From Rhodospirillaceae bacterium (lineage in GTDB: Bacteria; Pseudomonadota; Alphaproteobacteria; Rhodospirillales; Casp-alpha2), in NCBI GenBank assembly GCA_016845145.1, contig JAERTE010000097.1, positions 1-58,773 on the forward strand: DNA of 58,773 nt, in the 5' to 3' direction. Made by a program: the position numbers and the translations under genes. Under the pieces are notes generated by a model. The model did not search any database and was not told the origin of the DNA. It was given only the letters and a program-made list of their open reading frames with translations. Positions 17,490 through 25,768 of the stretch are shown piece after piece (positions within the stretch are counted from its first letter, which is position 1; each line of letters begins with the position of its first letter).

Positions 17490-20400
17490 GTGCGTCGAAC
17501 ACTTACCCGCATATCGCATTTCATCGACCCATTGAAAATCCGTTTTGCGGGCATTTGGGTGGCGCTGATTATCGCCGTATTTGCCATGACCCCAACCTCA
17601 GGGAACGGCCAAGGCGCGCCAACACCACCACCCGCTGATCCCGTACAGGCAAAAGCCGCCAGCGAGGCGATGTTTAAGCTTGGGATTGTGGGAAACTTTC
17701 TCGATAGCGCCGACAATCAGGTGCTTTCCCTTGCGAACAGTGAATTCACCCGCCGCTACGCCGCCGCCTACGAAGAAGCGGACCGGGCGGCATTGGTTTC
17801 ACTGTTCCATGCCGTGGCAGGGGCCAATACGGATTATATGCAAGTGCGCTTTTTGGACATGCACGGCCGCGAGCGGGTGCGCATTGAAAGGCCGAAGGAC
17901 GAGGGTGAGGCCAAACCGATCAGCGTTGCGCCTGGGAATATGCAAGACAAAGGCGGCAAGGCCTACTTCCAGGGTCCGAAATCGATCGCCAGCGGAAACC
18001 TCTGGCACTCCAAATTCAACCTGAATATGGAACAAGGCCAGATCGAAAAGCCGATCCGGCCGACATTTCGAGTTTCCACGCCAGTTTATATTGAAGGTCA
18101 GTTTCGCGGTGTTGTGGTCGTCAACTTGGCCATGGACCGGATCATTGAACTCCTCAGCCATTCCTCTGATTTCGACGTCTTCGTGATCGACAGGGATGGT
18201 GAAATCCTGGTGCACCCTGACCCGGATAAGGCTTGGTCGCGTTATCTCTCCAATCGTGCGGATTTCACCGTTGAAATCCGTAAACGCGCGCAAGACGGAC
18301 AAGCCCCCCATGCCTTTTCTCTCAGCGATGTATTCAGAAACGAGGAAGGGTTAAGCCTGGCGTTGATCGCCAAAGAGCATCTGCTAGCAAGCCGCCCCGC
18401 CGGGGCATCCGTCCCGCTCAGCTCGGAAGAGAGAGCCTGGCTTTCGGAAAACCCCAATGTGCGCGTCCACAATGAGACAGACTGGCCACCGTTCAACTTC
18501 GCCGTCGACGGCGCGCCTCGGGGGTTTTCCATCGATTATATGAACCTGCTGGCGGCGAAAGTGGGTATCGAAATCGAATACGTCACAGGTCCTTCATGGA
18601 ATGATTTCATGAAAATGATGAAGGCCGGTGAACTGGACGTGATGTTGAATATCGTGAAAACCCCGGAACGTGAGAAGTTTCTACTCTATACGCCGCCCTA
18701 CGCCCACAACCCCAATACGATCCTCAGCCGCCGGGACACGCCGTACAACAGCCTTGAAGACCTGGTGGGCAAAACCGTTTCCCTGCCTAAGGGCTTCTTT
18801 TACGAAGAAATCCTCAAGCGCGACTTCCCGCAAATCAAACTGCACTTGGTCACGGGAACACTGGATGCCATGAAAGCCGTCAGCTCCGGCAAGGCCGATG
18901 CGGCGCTTGGGGAATTGGCCGTTTTCAACCATCTGCTGGCGCGCCACATGATGACGGATCTGACAGTCTCGAGTGAGGTCAAGGTGGGGGATACGACACT
19001 GTCGCTTTTGAACATCGCAACCCGAAAAGACTTGCCCCTACTGGCCTCGATCCTGACCAAAGGCATGGCGGCAATCACAGCCAGCGAACGAAGTGAAATC
19101 CAGCGCAAATGGCTGGCCGATTCTGGGCGGGGAAGCTCCGCCCGAGTGCTCCTCAATCTGAGCGCCGCTCAATCAGCTTGGCTGGCTGAACACCCAACCC
19201 TGCGCCTCGGTATCGACCCGGCGCACCCGCCGTTCGAATTCATCGCCGACGACGACGCCTATAGCGGCATTGCCGCCAGTTACGTAAAAGCGGTCTCTCG
19301 GCGTCTAGGCGTTGAGATGACACCCGTTGATGAGCGATCCTATGCTCGGGTTTTGGACCTCGCGAAATCAGGGAAAATTGATGTTCTTCCAGCCGTTGTC
19401 AGAACCCCAGAACGCGAGAAATCCCTGGCTTTTACCAGGACCTACGCCTCCTATCCCGTGGTCATCGCCACCCACAAGGACATGCCCTATATCGGCGGGC
19501 TCCAGGAACTTGTCGGCCACCGGGTCGGCGTTCTCAAAGACGATTTCATCTCCACGCGCCTGCGTCACGATCATCCGTCCGTCAAACTGATGGCCCAACC
19601 GGGTATCGCCGAAGCTCTCAAGGCGCTGGATCAAGGCTGGATCGATGCTTACGTCGGAGCGCTGCCGGCCATCACACGAGAAATCACCCGCGCGCATCTG
19701 TCCAATGTCAAAATTGCCGCGCCGACCAGCTACAAGCTCGAACTCTCCATGGCCGTCCGCAAGGACTGGCCTGAACTGGCGGTTATTCTGGACGTGGCGC
19801 TCGCCGATATCGGTGGCGACGAAGCCGCCGCCATCCAAAACGTGTGGATGGCGCTTGAAGTGAAGTTCGGAACCGACGTTGAGACCATCATGCAATGGGC
19901 GCTGCCTATTGGCGGCGGTGCGGTCATCGTCATCATTGCGATTGTTTTCTGGAACCGTCGGTTGACCCTCGAGATCGCCGAACGAAAGAAGGTCGAGGAA
20001 AAACTGGCGGAAGCCGAGGAACACGCGCGACTGCTGCTGGCGTCCGTCGGCGAAGGCGTTTTCGTTGTTGATCTCGAGGGCCGCATCACCTTCGTCAATC
20101 CGCAAGCCGAAAACATGCTCGGTTTCGACGCCAACGAAATCGTCGGCCAGAAAGCGCACCCACTATTCCATCATCACCGTTATGACGGTTCCGAGTATCC
20201 GGTCGAGGAATGCTGGATGTTCAAGAGCTTTACCTTCGGCGAGTCCTACCGCATCGACGATGAGGTGCTGTGGCGCAAAGACGGACAACCGTTGGAGGTT
20301 GAATACCACAGCACACCTATCATGCGCGGGGAAGATATCGTCGGTGCGGTGATCTCGTTTATCGATATTTCGCTGCGCCGGAAGGCAGAGAAGGAACGCC

Positions 20401-21170
20401 GCGATGCCTTCAATGTCATCCGCGACTCCATCAATTACGCCACCCACATCCAGCGTTCGATCCTGCCGAAACCCCAATGCCTGGAAGAAACCACGGCCGA
20501 GCATTTCATTCTTTGGGAGCCCCGCGACCGTGTCGGCGGCGATCTTTATTGGTGTAAACCTTGGGGGTTGGGGAAACTGCTCGCGTTGGGCGATTGCACC
20601 GGACACGGCGTGCCCGGCGCCTTTATGACGATGATCGCCAATGGCGCGTTGGATATGGCGACATTGGAAACCATGCCGGGAGATGTCGCAGCCCTCTTGC
20701 AGCGTAGCCATCAACTGATCCAAGAGGCGCTCAATCAGAACTTGGATGAGAGCGTCTCCAATGACGGCCTCGACCTGGGTGTTTGCTATATTCCTCCCGA
20801 CGGCAAGGCGGTCACATTCGCCGGCGCGCAGTTTTCACTGTTTGTTGCCGCCGATGGCGCGGTTTCCGAAATCAAGGGCGATCGAAAAGGTATCGGCTAC
20901 CGGCGAACGCCGCACAATGCCGTCTTTACGGCGCACGAGATCGAAACAGGCGAGGGGCATGGCTATTTCATGACCTCAGACGGCTTGACCGACCAGATCG
21001 GCGGGCCCAAACGGCGGAGTTTCGGGAAACGCCGATTCATGAAGCTGTTGGATGAACTCGACAACAAACCCATGCGCGATATCGGTGACGCAGTCCTGCG
21101 CACTTTGAATGAGTACCAAGGTGACGAAAGCCGCCGCGATGACGTTTCGGTGATCGGTTTCAAACTCTAA
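17490..21170 (+). CDS. Large membrane sensor: two SBP_bac_3 domains, PAS and SpoIIE-type phosphatase
   Basis: 1226 residues. An N-terminal membrane helix or signal (about 18-35) is followed by a Cache-like periplasmic region (about 45-290, with VFVIDRDGEILVHPDPDKAW). Two solute-binding modules come next, at about 310-545 (from SSEERAWLSENPNVRV) and 557-800 (from AAQSAWLAEHPTLRLGID). A membrane helix lies at about 803-823, a PAS domain at about 845-950, and a C-terminal PP2C/SpoIIE-like phosphatase at about 980-1226 (HIQRSILP, GDCTGHGVPGAFMT, SRRDDVSVIG). SpoIIE modules usually dephosphorylate an anti-sigma antagonist. No kinase domain is present. Start GTG 17490 with GGAAAG upstream; no anti-sigma partner gene is nearby. 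A dyad GGTCTGC/GCAGACC lies at 17434-17461 in its leader. Confidence 0.88.
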   Translation: MRRTLTRISHFIDPLKIRFAGIWVALIIAVFAMTPTSGNGQGAPTPPPADPVQAKAASEAMFKLGIVGNFLDSADNQVLSLANSEFTRRYAAAYEEADRAALVSLFHAVAGANTDYMQVRFLDMHGRERVRIERPKDEGEAKPISVAPGNMQDKGGKAYFQGPKSIASGNLWHSKFNLNMEQGQIEKPIRPTFRVSTPVYIEGQFRGVVVVNLAMDRIIELLSHSSDFDVFVIDRDGEILVHPDPDKAWSRYLSNRADFTVEIRKRAQDGQAPHAFSLSDVFRNEEGLSLALIAKEHLLASRPAGASVPLSSEERAWLSENPNVRVHNETDWPPFNFAVDGAPRGFSIDYMNLLAAKVGIEIEYVTGPSWNDFMKMMKAGELDVMLNIVKTPEREKFLLYTPPYAHNPNTILSRRDTPYNSLEDLVGKTVSLPKGFFYEEILKRDFPQIKLHLVTGTLDAMKAVSSGKADAALGELAVFNHLLARHMMTDLTVSSEVKVGDTTLSLLNIATRKDLPLLASILTKGMAAITASERSEIQRKWLADSGRGSSARVLLNLSAAQSAWLAEHPTLRLGIDPAHPPFEFIADDDAYSGIAASYVKAVSRRLGVEMTPVDERSYARVLDLAKSGKIDVLPAVVRTPEREKSLAFTRTYASYPVVIATHKDMPYIGGLQELVGHRVGVLKDDFISTRLRHDHPSVKLMAQPGIAEALKALDQGWIDAYVGALPAITREITRAHLSNVKIAAPTSYKLELSMAVRKDWPELAVILDVALADIGGDEAAAIQNVWMALEVKFGTDVETIMQWALPIGGGAVIVIIAIVFWNRRLTLEIAERKKVEEKLAEAEEHARLLLASVGEGVFVVDLEGRITFVNPQAENMLGFDANEIVGQKAHPLFHHHRYDGSEYPVEECWMFKSFTFGESYRIDDEVLWRKDGQPLEVEYHSTPIMRGEDIVGAVISFIDISLRRKAEKERRDAFNVIRDSINYATHIQRSILPKPQCLEETTAEHFILWEPRDRVGGDLYWCKPWGLGKLLALGDCTGHGVPGAFMTMIANGALDMATLETMPGDVAALLQRSHQLIQEALNQNLDESVSNDGLDLGVCYIPPDGKAVTFAGAQFSLFVAADGAVSEIKGDRKGIGYRRTPHNAVFTAHEIETGEGHGYFMTSDGLTDQIGGPKRRSFGKRRFMKLLDELDNKPMRDIGDAVLRTLNEYQGDESRRDDVSVIGFKL

Positions 21171-21180
21171 CGCCACGACC

Positions 21181-21585
21181 TCACGCCGCTTTGGCGGCCA
21201 AGAAGGTTCCGGTTTTCGCGTCTGTCTCAAGTATGTGATGCGTGAGCCATTCTTTCAGGAACGGCAGCATTTCTGCAGGCACGGTTTCGTCGCCACTATC
21301 GAACCTGGTTTTTAGGGTAGTGGCTTGCGCGATCAAATCCAGGTGTTCTTGTTTGTGATTGAAAAACTCGGGATCGCCGTAGGTCTGCATCAATCTCTCT
21401 TCATGCCTGAAATGCCACGACGTATAACTCAACAACTCTTCGAGCACGGCACCGATCGCCGCTATATCGTCTTGGTTTTCCACGGCATCACTCAACGCGT
21501 TGACCATGCCGACGAGTTTTTTGTGGTCTTCGTCGATCTCATCGAAACCGACGCTCAGTTGCGGGGTCCATTCTATGAACGTCAT
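21181..21585 (-). CDS. Bacteriohemerythrin
   Basis: 134 residues, four-helix di-iron O2-binding protein. All iron ligands are present: H21 (DEDHKKL), H58 and E62 (WHFRHEE), H77 and H81 (HKQEH), and H117 and D122 (HHILETD). It is a free-standing domain, so it may carry or sense oxygen in the cytoplasm. It follows a substrate-binding protein by about 18 bases and faces the end of the big SpoIIE-type sensor. A second hemerythrin occurs at 39406-39825 in a different setting. Confidence 0.93.
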   Translation of the reverse strand: MTFIEWTPQLSVGFDEIDEDHKKLVGMVNALSDAVENQDDIAAIGAVLEELLSYTSWHFRHEERLMQTYGDPEFFNHKQEHLDLIAQATTLKTRFDSGDETVPAEMLPFLKEWLTHHILETDAKTGTFLAAKAA

Positions 21586-21603
21586 CTTTTCAGTCCCTTT
21601 TTC

Positions 21604-22284
21604 TTAATGTTCCGGCCTTAGCAGCTCCTTGGCGCGGCCGCTGTCATTCAGTTCGATCAGCACCTTCTCCATGGCCGGCACCAAACGCCGATGCTTGACG
21701 TTGACGTAGTGGTAAAGCGTCACCGTTTCGACCGGTGGGGTCAGCACGCTCACATCGCCGATCTCTGACGCCAGCCGCTCGGCGTCCGACGTGATCACCA
21801 GCCCCGCATCGACGCGCCCCGCCTTGACCATGCGCACCACCGAAGCGGCGTTACGTGCCTCCATGGCATTCATGTCGCGCGTCCGGATATCCAAGATCTG
21901 GTAGCCGCGCGGATAGGCGACACGGTGCTTGCCGATATCCTCCCACGAACTCATCCAAAGCTTCGAGTCCTTGCGCACCACAGCCGAAATGCTGAGCGCG
22001 AACACCGGCTCCGCGACCCGAACCAGATTGGGATACTTGTTCTCCGCGCCGGTAATACGCGCCAACTCGGCGTCTGAAACACCTTTGTTGACTTCGCTGA
22101 GGCTACGCTTCGCCGGGCGGATGACCAGTTTAAGCTCGTGCCCAAGCTTGCGGTAGACCTCCGTCATCAACCGCATCATCACTTCCGTCTCGGGCGCCTC
22201 GGCTGTGGACACCCTAAAGGTTTCGGCATTGATATCACCAAGCCACCCAAACATTGAAACCAACAGGGCGCAGACAAACCGCAT
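21604..22284 (-). CDS. Periplasmic substrate-binding protein (SBP_bac_3-like)
   Basis: 226 residues with a signal peptide ending near INA-E. The mature part opens ETFRVSTAEAPETEV and has the bilobed layout of family 3 amino-acid receptors (SWEDIGKHRVAYPRGYQ, MVKAGRVDAGLVI). No ABC permease is next to it, so it may be an orphan sensor-type receptor. Start ATG 22284 has AAAGG at good spacing; in-frame ATGs at 22299 and 22329 are alternatives. Its ligand domain resembles the modules of the sensor at 17490-21170, though weakly by eye. Confidence 0.75.
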   Translation of the reverse strand: MRFVCALLVSMFGWLGDINAETFRVSTAEAPETEVMMRLMTEVYRKLGHELKLVIRPAKRSLSEVNKGVSDAELARITGAENKYPNLVRVAEPVFALSISAVVRKDSKLWMSSWEDIGKHRVAYPRGYQILDIRTRDMNAMEARNAASVVRMVKAGRVDAGLVITSDAERLASEIGDVSVLTPPVETVTLYHYVNVKHRRLVPAMEKVLIELNDSGRAKELLRPEH

Positions 22285-22351
22285 GTACTTGCCTTTCATG
22301 CTCGTTCTTTTCAAAGTCGCCAACTTCATAGCCGCTGGGTCGCCGGGCCGG

Positions 22352-23692
22352 CTAGGCGAAGTGCTTCAGGTACATATAGACCGTGGCTATGATCATGGAA
22401 CCGAACATCATCGGCAGCCCCAACACCAGAAACTTGCCGAAGGTGATCGGGTAGCCGGCGCGCTCGCCCAGGCCTGCCACCATGACGTTTGCCGCCGCCC
22501 CGATCAGCGAGCCGTTGCCGCCGAAGCACGCGCCCAACGCCAGAGCCCACCAGACGGGCTCAAGCGCTTCCTTGCCGCCGATGGCCGCTTCCATGGATTC
22601 GACCATCGGGATCATGGTCGCCACGAACGGAATGTTATCCACCGCCGCCGAGACAATGGCCGCGATCCACAGTGTCGCGAATGTGGTGGCCATGGGTTCG
22701 TTGTTGGTGGCCGCCATCAACTTGGCGCCGAGAATATTCAACAGCCCGGCGTGTTCGACACCGCCGACGACGACAAACAATCCCATGAAGAAGAACAGCG
22801 CGCCCCATTCCACTTCCGAAAACACTTCGTGCAAGCGCTCGGACTGACCCTCCATGGTGTCATTGATGCCAACAACCAGCAGCAATACAGCCGCGCCGGT
22901 CATCGCCGTGGTGCCGGGACGGATATGATAATGCTCGCCGATAATGAAGCCCATGATCACCAGCACCAGAACGCTCAACGATTGCACCAGCAGCTTTTTA
23001 TCGGTGATGGAGTCCTGCTCGCGGAAACCCATGATCCGTTCGCGATGTTCCGGCGTCGCCACCAGGGATTTGCCCCATATGAGGTGGAATGCGTACAGCG
23101 AGATCACCAGCACCACCAATACCACCGGCCCCATATGAACCAGGAAATCCATGAAGGTCAGCCCGGTGGCCGACCCGATCAGGATGTTGGGGGGATCGCC
23201 GATCAACGTCGCCGTACCGCCGATATTGGACGCCAGAATTTGCGACATCAGATAAGGATACGGGCTGACTTCCAATTTCTCCGCCAGCAACAGCGCGATG
23301 GGCACCACCAACAGCACCGTCGTCAGGTTGTCGAGAAAAGCGGAGAACACCGCCGTCACGATGGACAGAACAATCAACACACCGCGCGGATCGGCCTTCA
23401 CTTTCTTCGCCGACCAGATGGCGATGTACTCGAAAAAGCCGGTGATGCGGATTACCGCGACGATCATCATCATGCCGGTCAGCAGTGCGATGGTATTGAA
23501 GTCGATGCCGGCGATGGCGCGGTTTTGATCCAAGAGCCCCGAAATGATCACCATGCCGGCGCCGACCAACGCAATCACCGTGCGGTGCACGCGTTCCGAC
23601 AACAAGATGGCATAGGTGATGATCAGGATGCCGGTGGAAAGCCATAAGGGGTCGAGGCCGAAGATCACATTTGACGCTTCATGACCGCTCAT
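22352..23692 (-). CDS. SLC13 / ArsB-NhaD family permease
   Basis: 446 residues with about 11-12 membrane helices. Family motifs include SAFLDNLTTVLLVVPIALLL in the first half, SNIGGTATLIGDPPNILIGSA (the conserved GDPPN loop) and AVDNIPFVATMIPMVE in the second. Members move sodium, protons, arsenite or dicarboxylates; NhaD-type Na+/H+ exchange is one possibility but the ion is not decided by sequence. It overlaps the upstream CBS-domain gene by 4 bases, suggesting that CBS protein modulates it. Confidence 0.88.
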   Translation of the reverse strand: MSGHEASNVIFGLDPLWLSTGILIITYAILLSERVHRTVIALVGAGMVIISGLLDQNRAIAGIDFNTIALLTGMMMIVAVIRITGFFEYIAIWSAKKVKADPRGVLIVLSIVTAVFSAFLDNLTTVLLVVPIALLLAEKLEVSPYPYLMSQILASNIGGTATLIGDPPNILIGSATGLTFMDFLVHMGPVVLVVLVISLYAFHLIWGKSLVATPEHRERIMGFREQDSITDKKLLVQSLSVLVLVIMGFIIGEHYHIRPGTTAMTGAAVLLLVVGINDTMEGQSERLHEVFSEVEWGALFFFMGLFVVVGGVEHAGLLNILGAKLMAATNNEPMATTFATLWIAAIVSAAVDNIPFVATMIPMVESMEAAIGGKEALEPVWWALALGACFGGNGSLIGAAANVMVAGLGERAGYPITFGKFLVLGLPMMFGSMIIATVYMYLKHFA

Positions 23693-24168
23693 GAGGCATC
23701 TCCCTGCTCAGCCTTTTTCTGTTCGTCGCTGAGGAAGTGCAGCAGCGTGAAGAACGAGATGGCGCCGACCAGTTTGTCGTTTTTGTCCAACACCGGCACC
23801 ACGAACTGTTTTTCGCTGATCAGCAGCATGGCATCGATGAAGGGCGTGTCTTCGTGCGCAACCTTGACGTCGGGGTCGATCAAATCTCGGATGGTTTGGT
23901 TACGCAATGAGTCGAGCCTGGACTGCAATTCGGCCGGGCTTTCCTGCAGATAGCTGGCGCGCTTTTTGCCGCGCATCATGTGAATGGAGGCGGGAATCAT
24001 GAAATGCATCATGCGGTCGCCCGACAGCAGGCCCACGAAGGTGCCTTCGCGGTCGACCACCGGCACCAGGCCGGAGCGTTTCTCGCGCATGAAATCAATG
24101 GCGCTACTCGCCGGATCATCGGCATACAAGGGCACGGCCACCGGCCCCATGACGGTCTTGCAATCCAT
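23689..24168 (-). CDS. CBS-pair domain protein
   Basis: 159 residues: two CBS motifs, the first around residues 5-55 (MREKRSGLVPVVDREGTFVGLLS) and the second around 90-145 (ISEKQFVVPVLDKNDKLVGAIS), with a short basic linker. CBS pairs bind adenine nucleotides or sense ionic strength. ATGA overlap with the SLC13 permease indicates co-translation and a likely regulatory role for that transporter. It heads the minus-strand cluster ending in the SBP and the hemerythrin. Confidence 0.85.
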   Translation of the reverse strand: MDCKTVMGPVAVPLYADDPASSAIDFMREKRSGLVPVVDREGTFVGLLSGDRMMHFMIPASIHMMRGKKRASYLQESPAELQSRLDSLRNQTIRDLIDPDVKVAHEDTPFIDAMLLISEKQFVVPVLDKNDKLVGAISFFTLLHFLSDEQKKAEQGDAS

Positions 24169-24253
24169 GATCAGTCCTTTCCCCGATGGAACCTAAATCG
24201 AGGCTAGAACATACCACCTTCATCAGCATTGATACGGGTCAAATTTACTAAAG

Positions 24254-24685
24254 TCACTCCGGCAGCGTGATCGCACCGTCATCAGAGATCGGAAAGAACG
24301 GGTTCCACGCCACCTCCCAGTGATGCCCGTCGGGGTCGGCGAAATAGCCGGAATAGCCACCCCAGAACACATCCTCGGCCGCCTTCACGATGTTGGCGCC
24401 GGCGGCTTTCGCTTCCGCCAGCACGGCGTCGACCTCATCCTTGGAACGCGCGTTGAAGGCCAGCGTCACGCCGTTGAACCCGAGCCGGTCGGAATAATCG
24501 ATACCGATATCGTCGGCCAGGGCCTGGCCGCCATAGAGCCCCAAGATAATCCCGCCCAGCTGAAAAAACGTAATGTGTTCGTTGGAGTTCGCTTGGGAGC
24601 GCTGCCAGCCGAGCCGCTCATAAAACGCCGTCGCCGCAGCGACGTCGGCGACGCCCAGCGATACGAGGCTCAGGCGCTGTTCCAT
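24254..24685 (-). CDS. VOC / glyoxalase-superfamily protein
   Basis: 143 residues with the paired beta-alpha-beta-beta-beta units of the vicinal-oxygen-chelate fold (LGVADVAAATAFYERLGW at the start, YFADPDGHHWEVAWNP at the end). The final Glu of the metal set is in HHWEVAW. The reaction or antibiotic-resistance role is not specified by sequence. Start ATG 24685 overlaps the stop of the upstream PLP enzyme (TAATG), so it is the last gene of the nrdJ-PLP-VOC run. Confidence 0.85.
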   Translation of the reverse strand: MEQRLSLVSLGVADVAAATAFYERLGWQRSQANSNEHITFFQLGGIILGLYGGQALADDIGIDYSDRLGFNGVTLAFNARSKDEVDAVLAEAKAAGANIVKAAEDVFWGGYSGYFADPDGHHWEVAWNPFFPISDDGAITLPE

Positions 24686-25764
24686 TACGGTTCCACCTCT
24701 TGCCAATCTCCAGTATCCAAGAAACGGTTGATCTGATCGCGGTACGGCTGAATGTGAAATCCTTTTTCGGCGAGCCAGTCATCGGCGTAGTAGGTTTCAC
24801 GGTAGCGTTCGCCAGGATCGCAGAGCATGGTGACGACGGAGCCGCTTGTCCCTGCCGTCGCCATATCACGGATGACTTGAAGCGAGGCATAGAGATTTGT
24901 ACCGGTGGAGCCGCCCGGCAGGTGATCGACTCGTTCAGCCAGCACCCGCATGGCGGCAAAGCTGGCGGCATCGGGGACTTTAACCATGTGGTCGATGACG
25001 CCGCGCACGAAGGACGGTTCACAGCGTGGCCGTCCGATACCCTCGACATTTGATCCCGCATCAATAACGAGATCGTCCCGGCTTTCGAGGAAACTGTCGT
25101 AAAAGACCGAGATTTCAGGATCGGCGACGCAAAGCCGGGTTTGAAAGCGTTGATAGCGGATGTAACGCCCAATCGTCGCTGCCGTGCCGCCGGTGCCGGC
25201 GCTGACCACGATCCATTCCGGCACGGGATGGTTCTCTCGCGCCAGCTGCCGATAGATACTCTCGGCGATATTGTTGTTGCCGCGCCAATCGGTCGCCCGT
25301 TCGGCGTAGGTAAACTGGTCCATATAGTGGCCGTCGGTCTCGCGGGCCAGCTTTTCGGCGGCGGAATATATTTCCGAACCTTTGTCCACGTAGTGACAGC
25401 GCCCGCCGTAGAATTCGATGGCTTGCACTTTCTCCGGCGACGTCGATTTCGGCATCACGGCGATGAAGTCCAGGCCCAGGAGGCGGGCGAAATATGCCTC
25501 TGATACCGCTGTCGATCCCGACGAGGCCTCAATGACGGTCATGCCCTTGTCGATCCAGCCGTTGCAGATGGCATACAAGAACAACGACCGAGCCAAACGG
25601 TGTTTGAGAGAGCGGGTCGGGTGGGTGGACTCGTCTTTGAAATACAGTTCGATCTCGGGAATACCGGCGAGTTCCAAGCGAAACAGATGAGTGTCGGCAG
25701 ACCGATTGCCGTCGGCTTCGAGTTTGCGCACCGCTTCGGTGCGCCACGCTGAATCCGTGGTCAC
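24685..25764 (-). CDS. Cysteine synthase-like PLP-dependent enzyme
   Basis: 359 residues, fold-type II PLP enzyme of the cysteine synthase / cystathionine beta-synthase family. The Schiff-base Lys54 is in [14 protein letters not shown] (most relatives have Gly where this has the Arg). The Asn loop is EASSGSTAV, and the phosphate loop [12 protein letters not shown]. It could make or degrade cysteine derivatives. The start is GTG 25764, just past the nrdJ stop at 25769; an upstream ATG at 25944 would run through the nrdJ 3' end in another frame. Close linkage to nrdJ suggests co-expression. Confidence 0.85.
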   Translation of the reverse strand: MTTDSAWRTEAVRKLEADGNRSADTHLFRLELAGIPEIELYFKDESTHPTRSLKHRLARSLFLYAICNGWIDKGMTVIEASSGSTAVSEAYFARLLGLDFIAVMPKSTSPEKVQAIEFYGGRCHYVDKGSEIYSAAEKLARETDGHYMDQFTYAERATDWRGNNNIAESIYRQLARENHPVPEWIVVSAGTGGTAATIGRYIRYQRFQTRLCVADPEISVFYDSFLESRDDLVIDAGSNVEGIGRPRCEPSFVRGVIDHMVKVPDAASFAAMRVLAERVDHLPGGSTGTNLYASLQVIRDMATAGTSGSVVTMLCDPGERYRETYYADDWLAEKGFHIQPYRDQINRFLDTGDWQEVEP

Positions 25765-25768
25765 CCCC

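Noticed and set aside
22205..23647. 480-codon open frame on the plus strand
   Set aside because: Antisense to the SLC13 permease, with long His/Gln/Arg runs and no recognisable motif. The minus-strand gene has the GDPPN and other family motifs.
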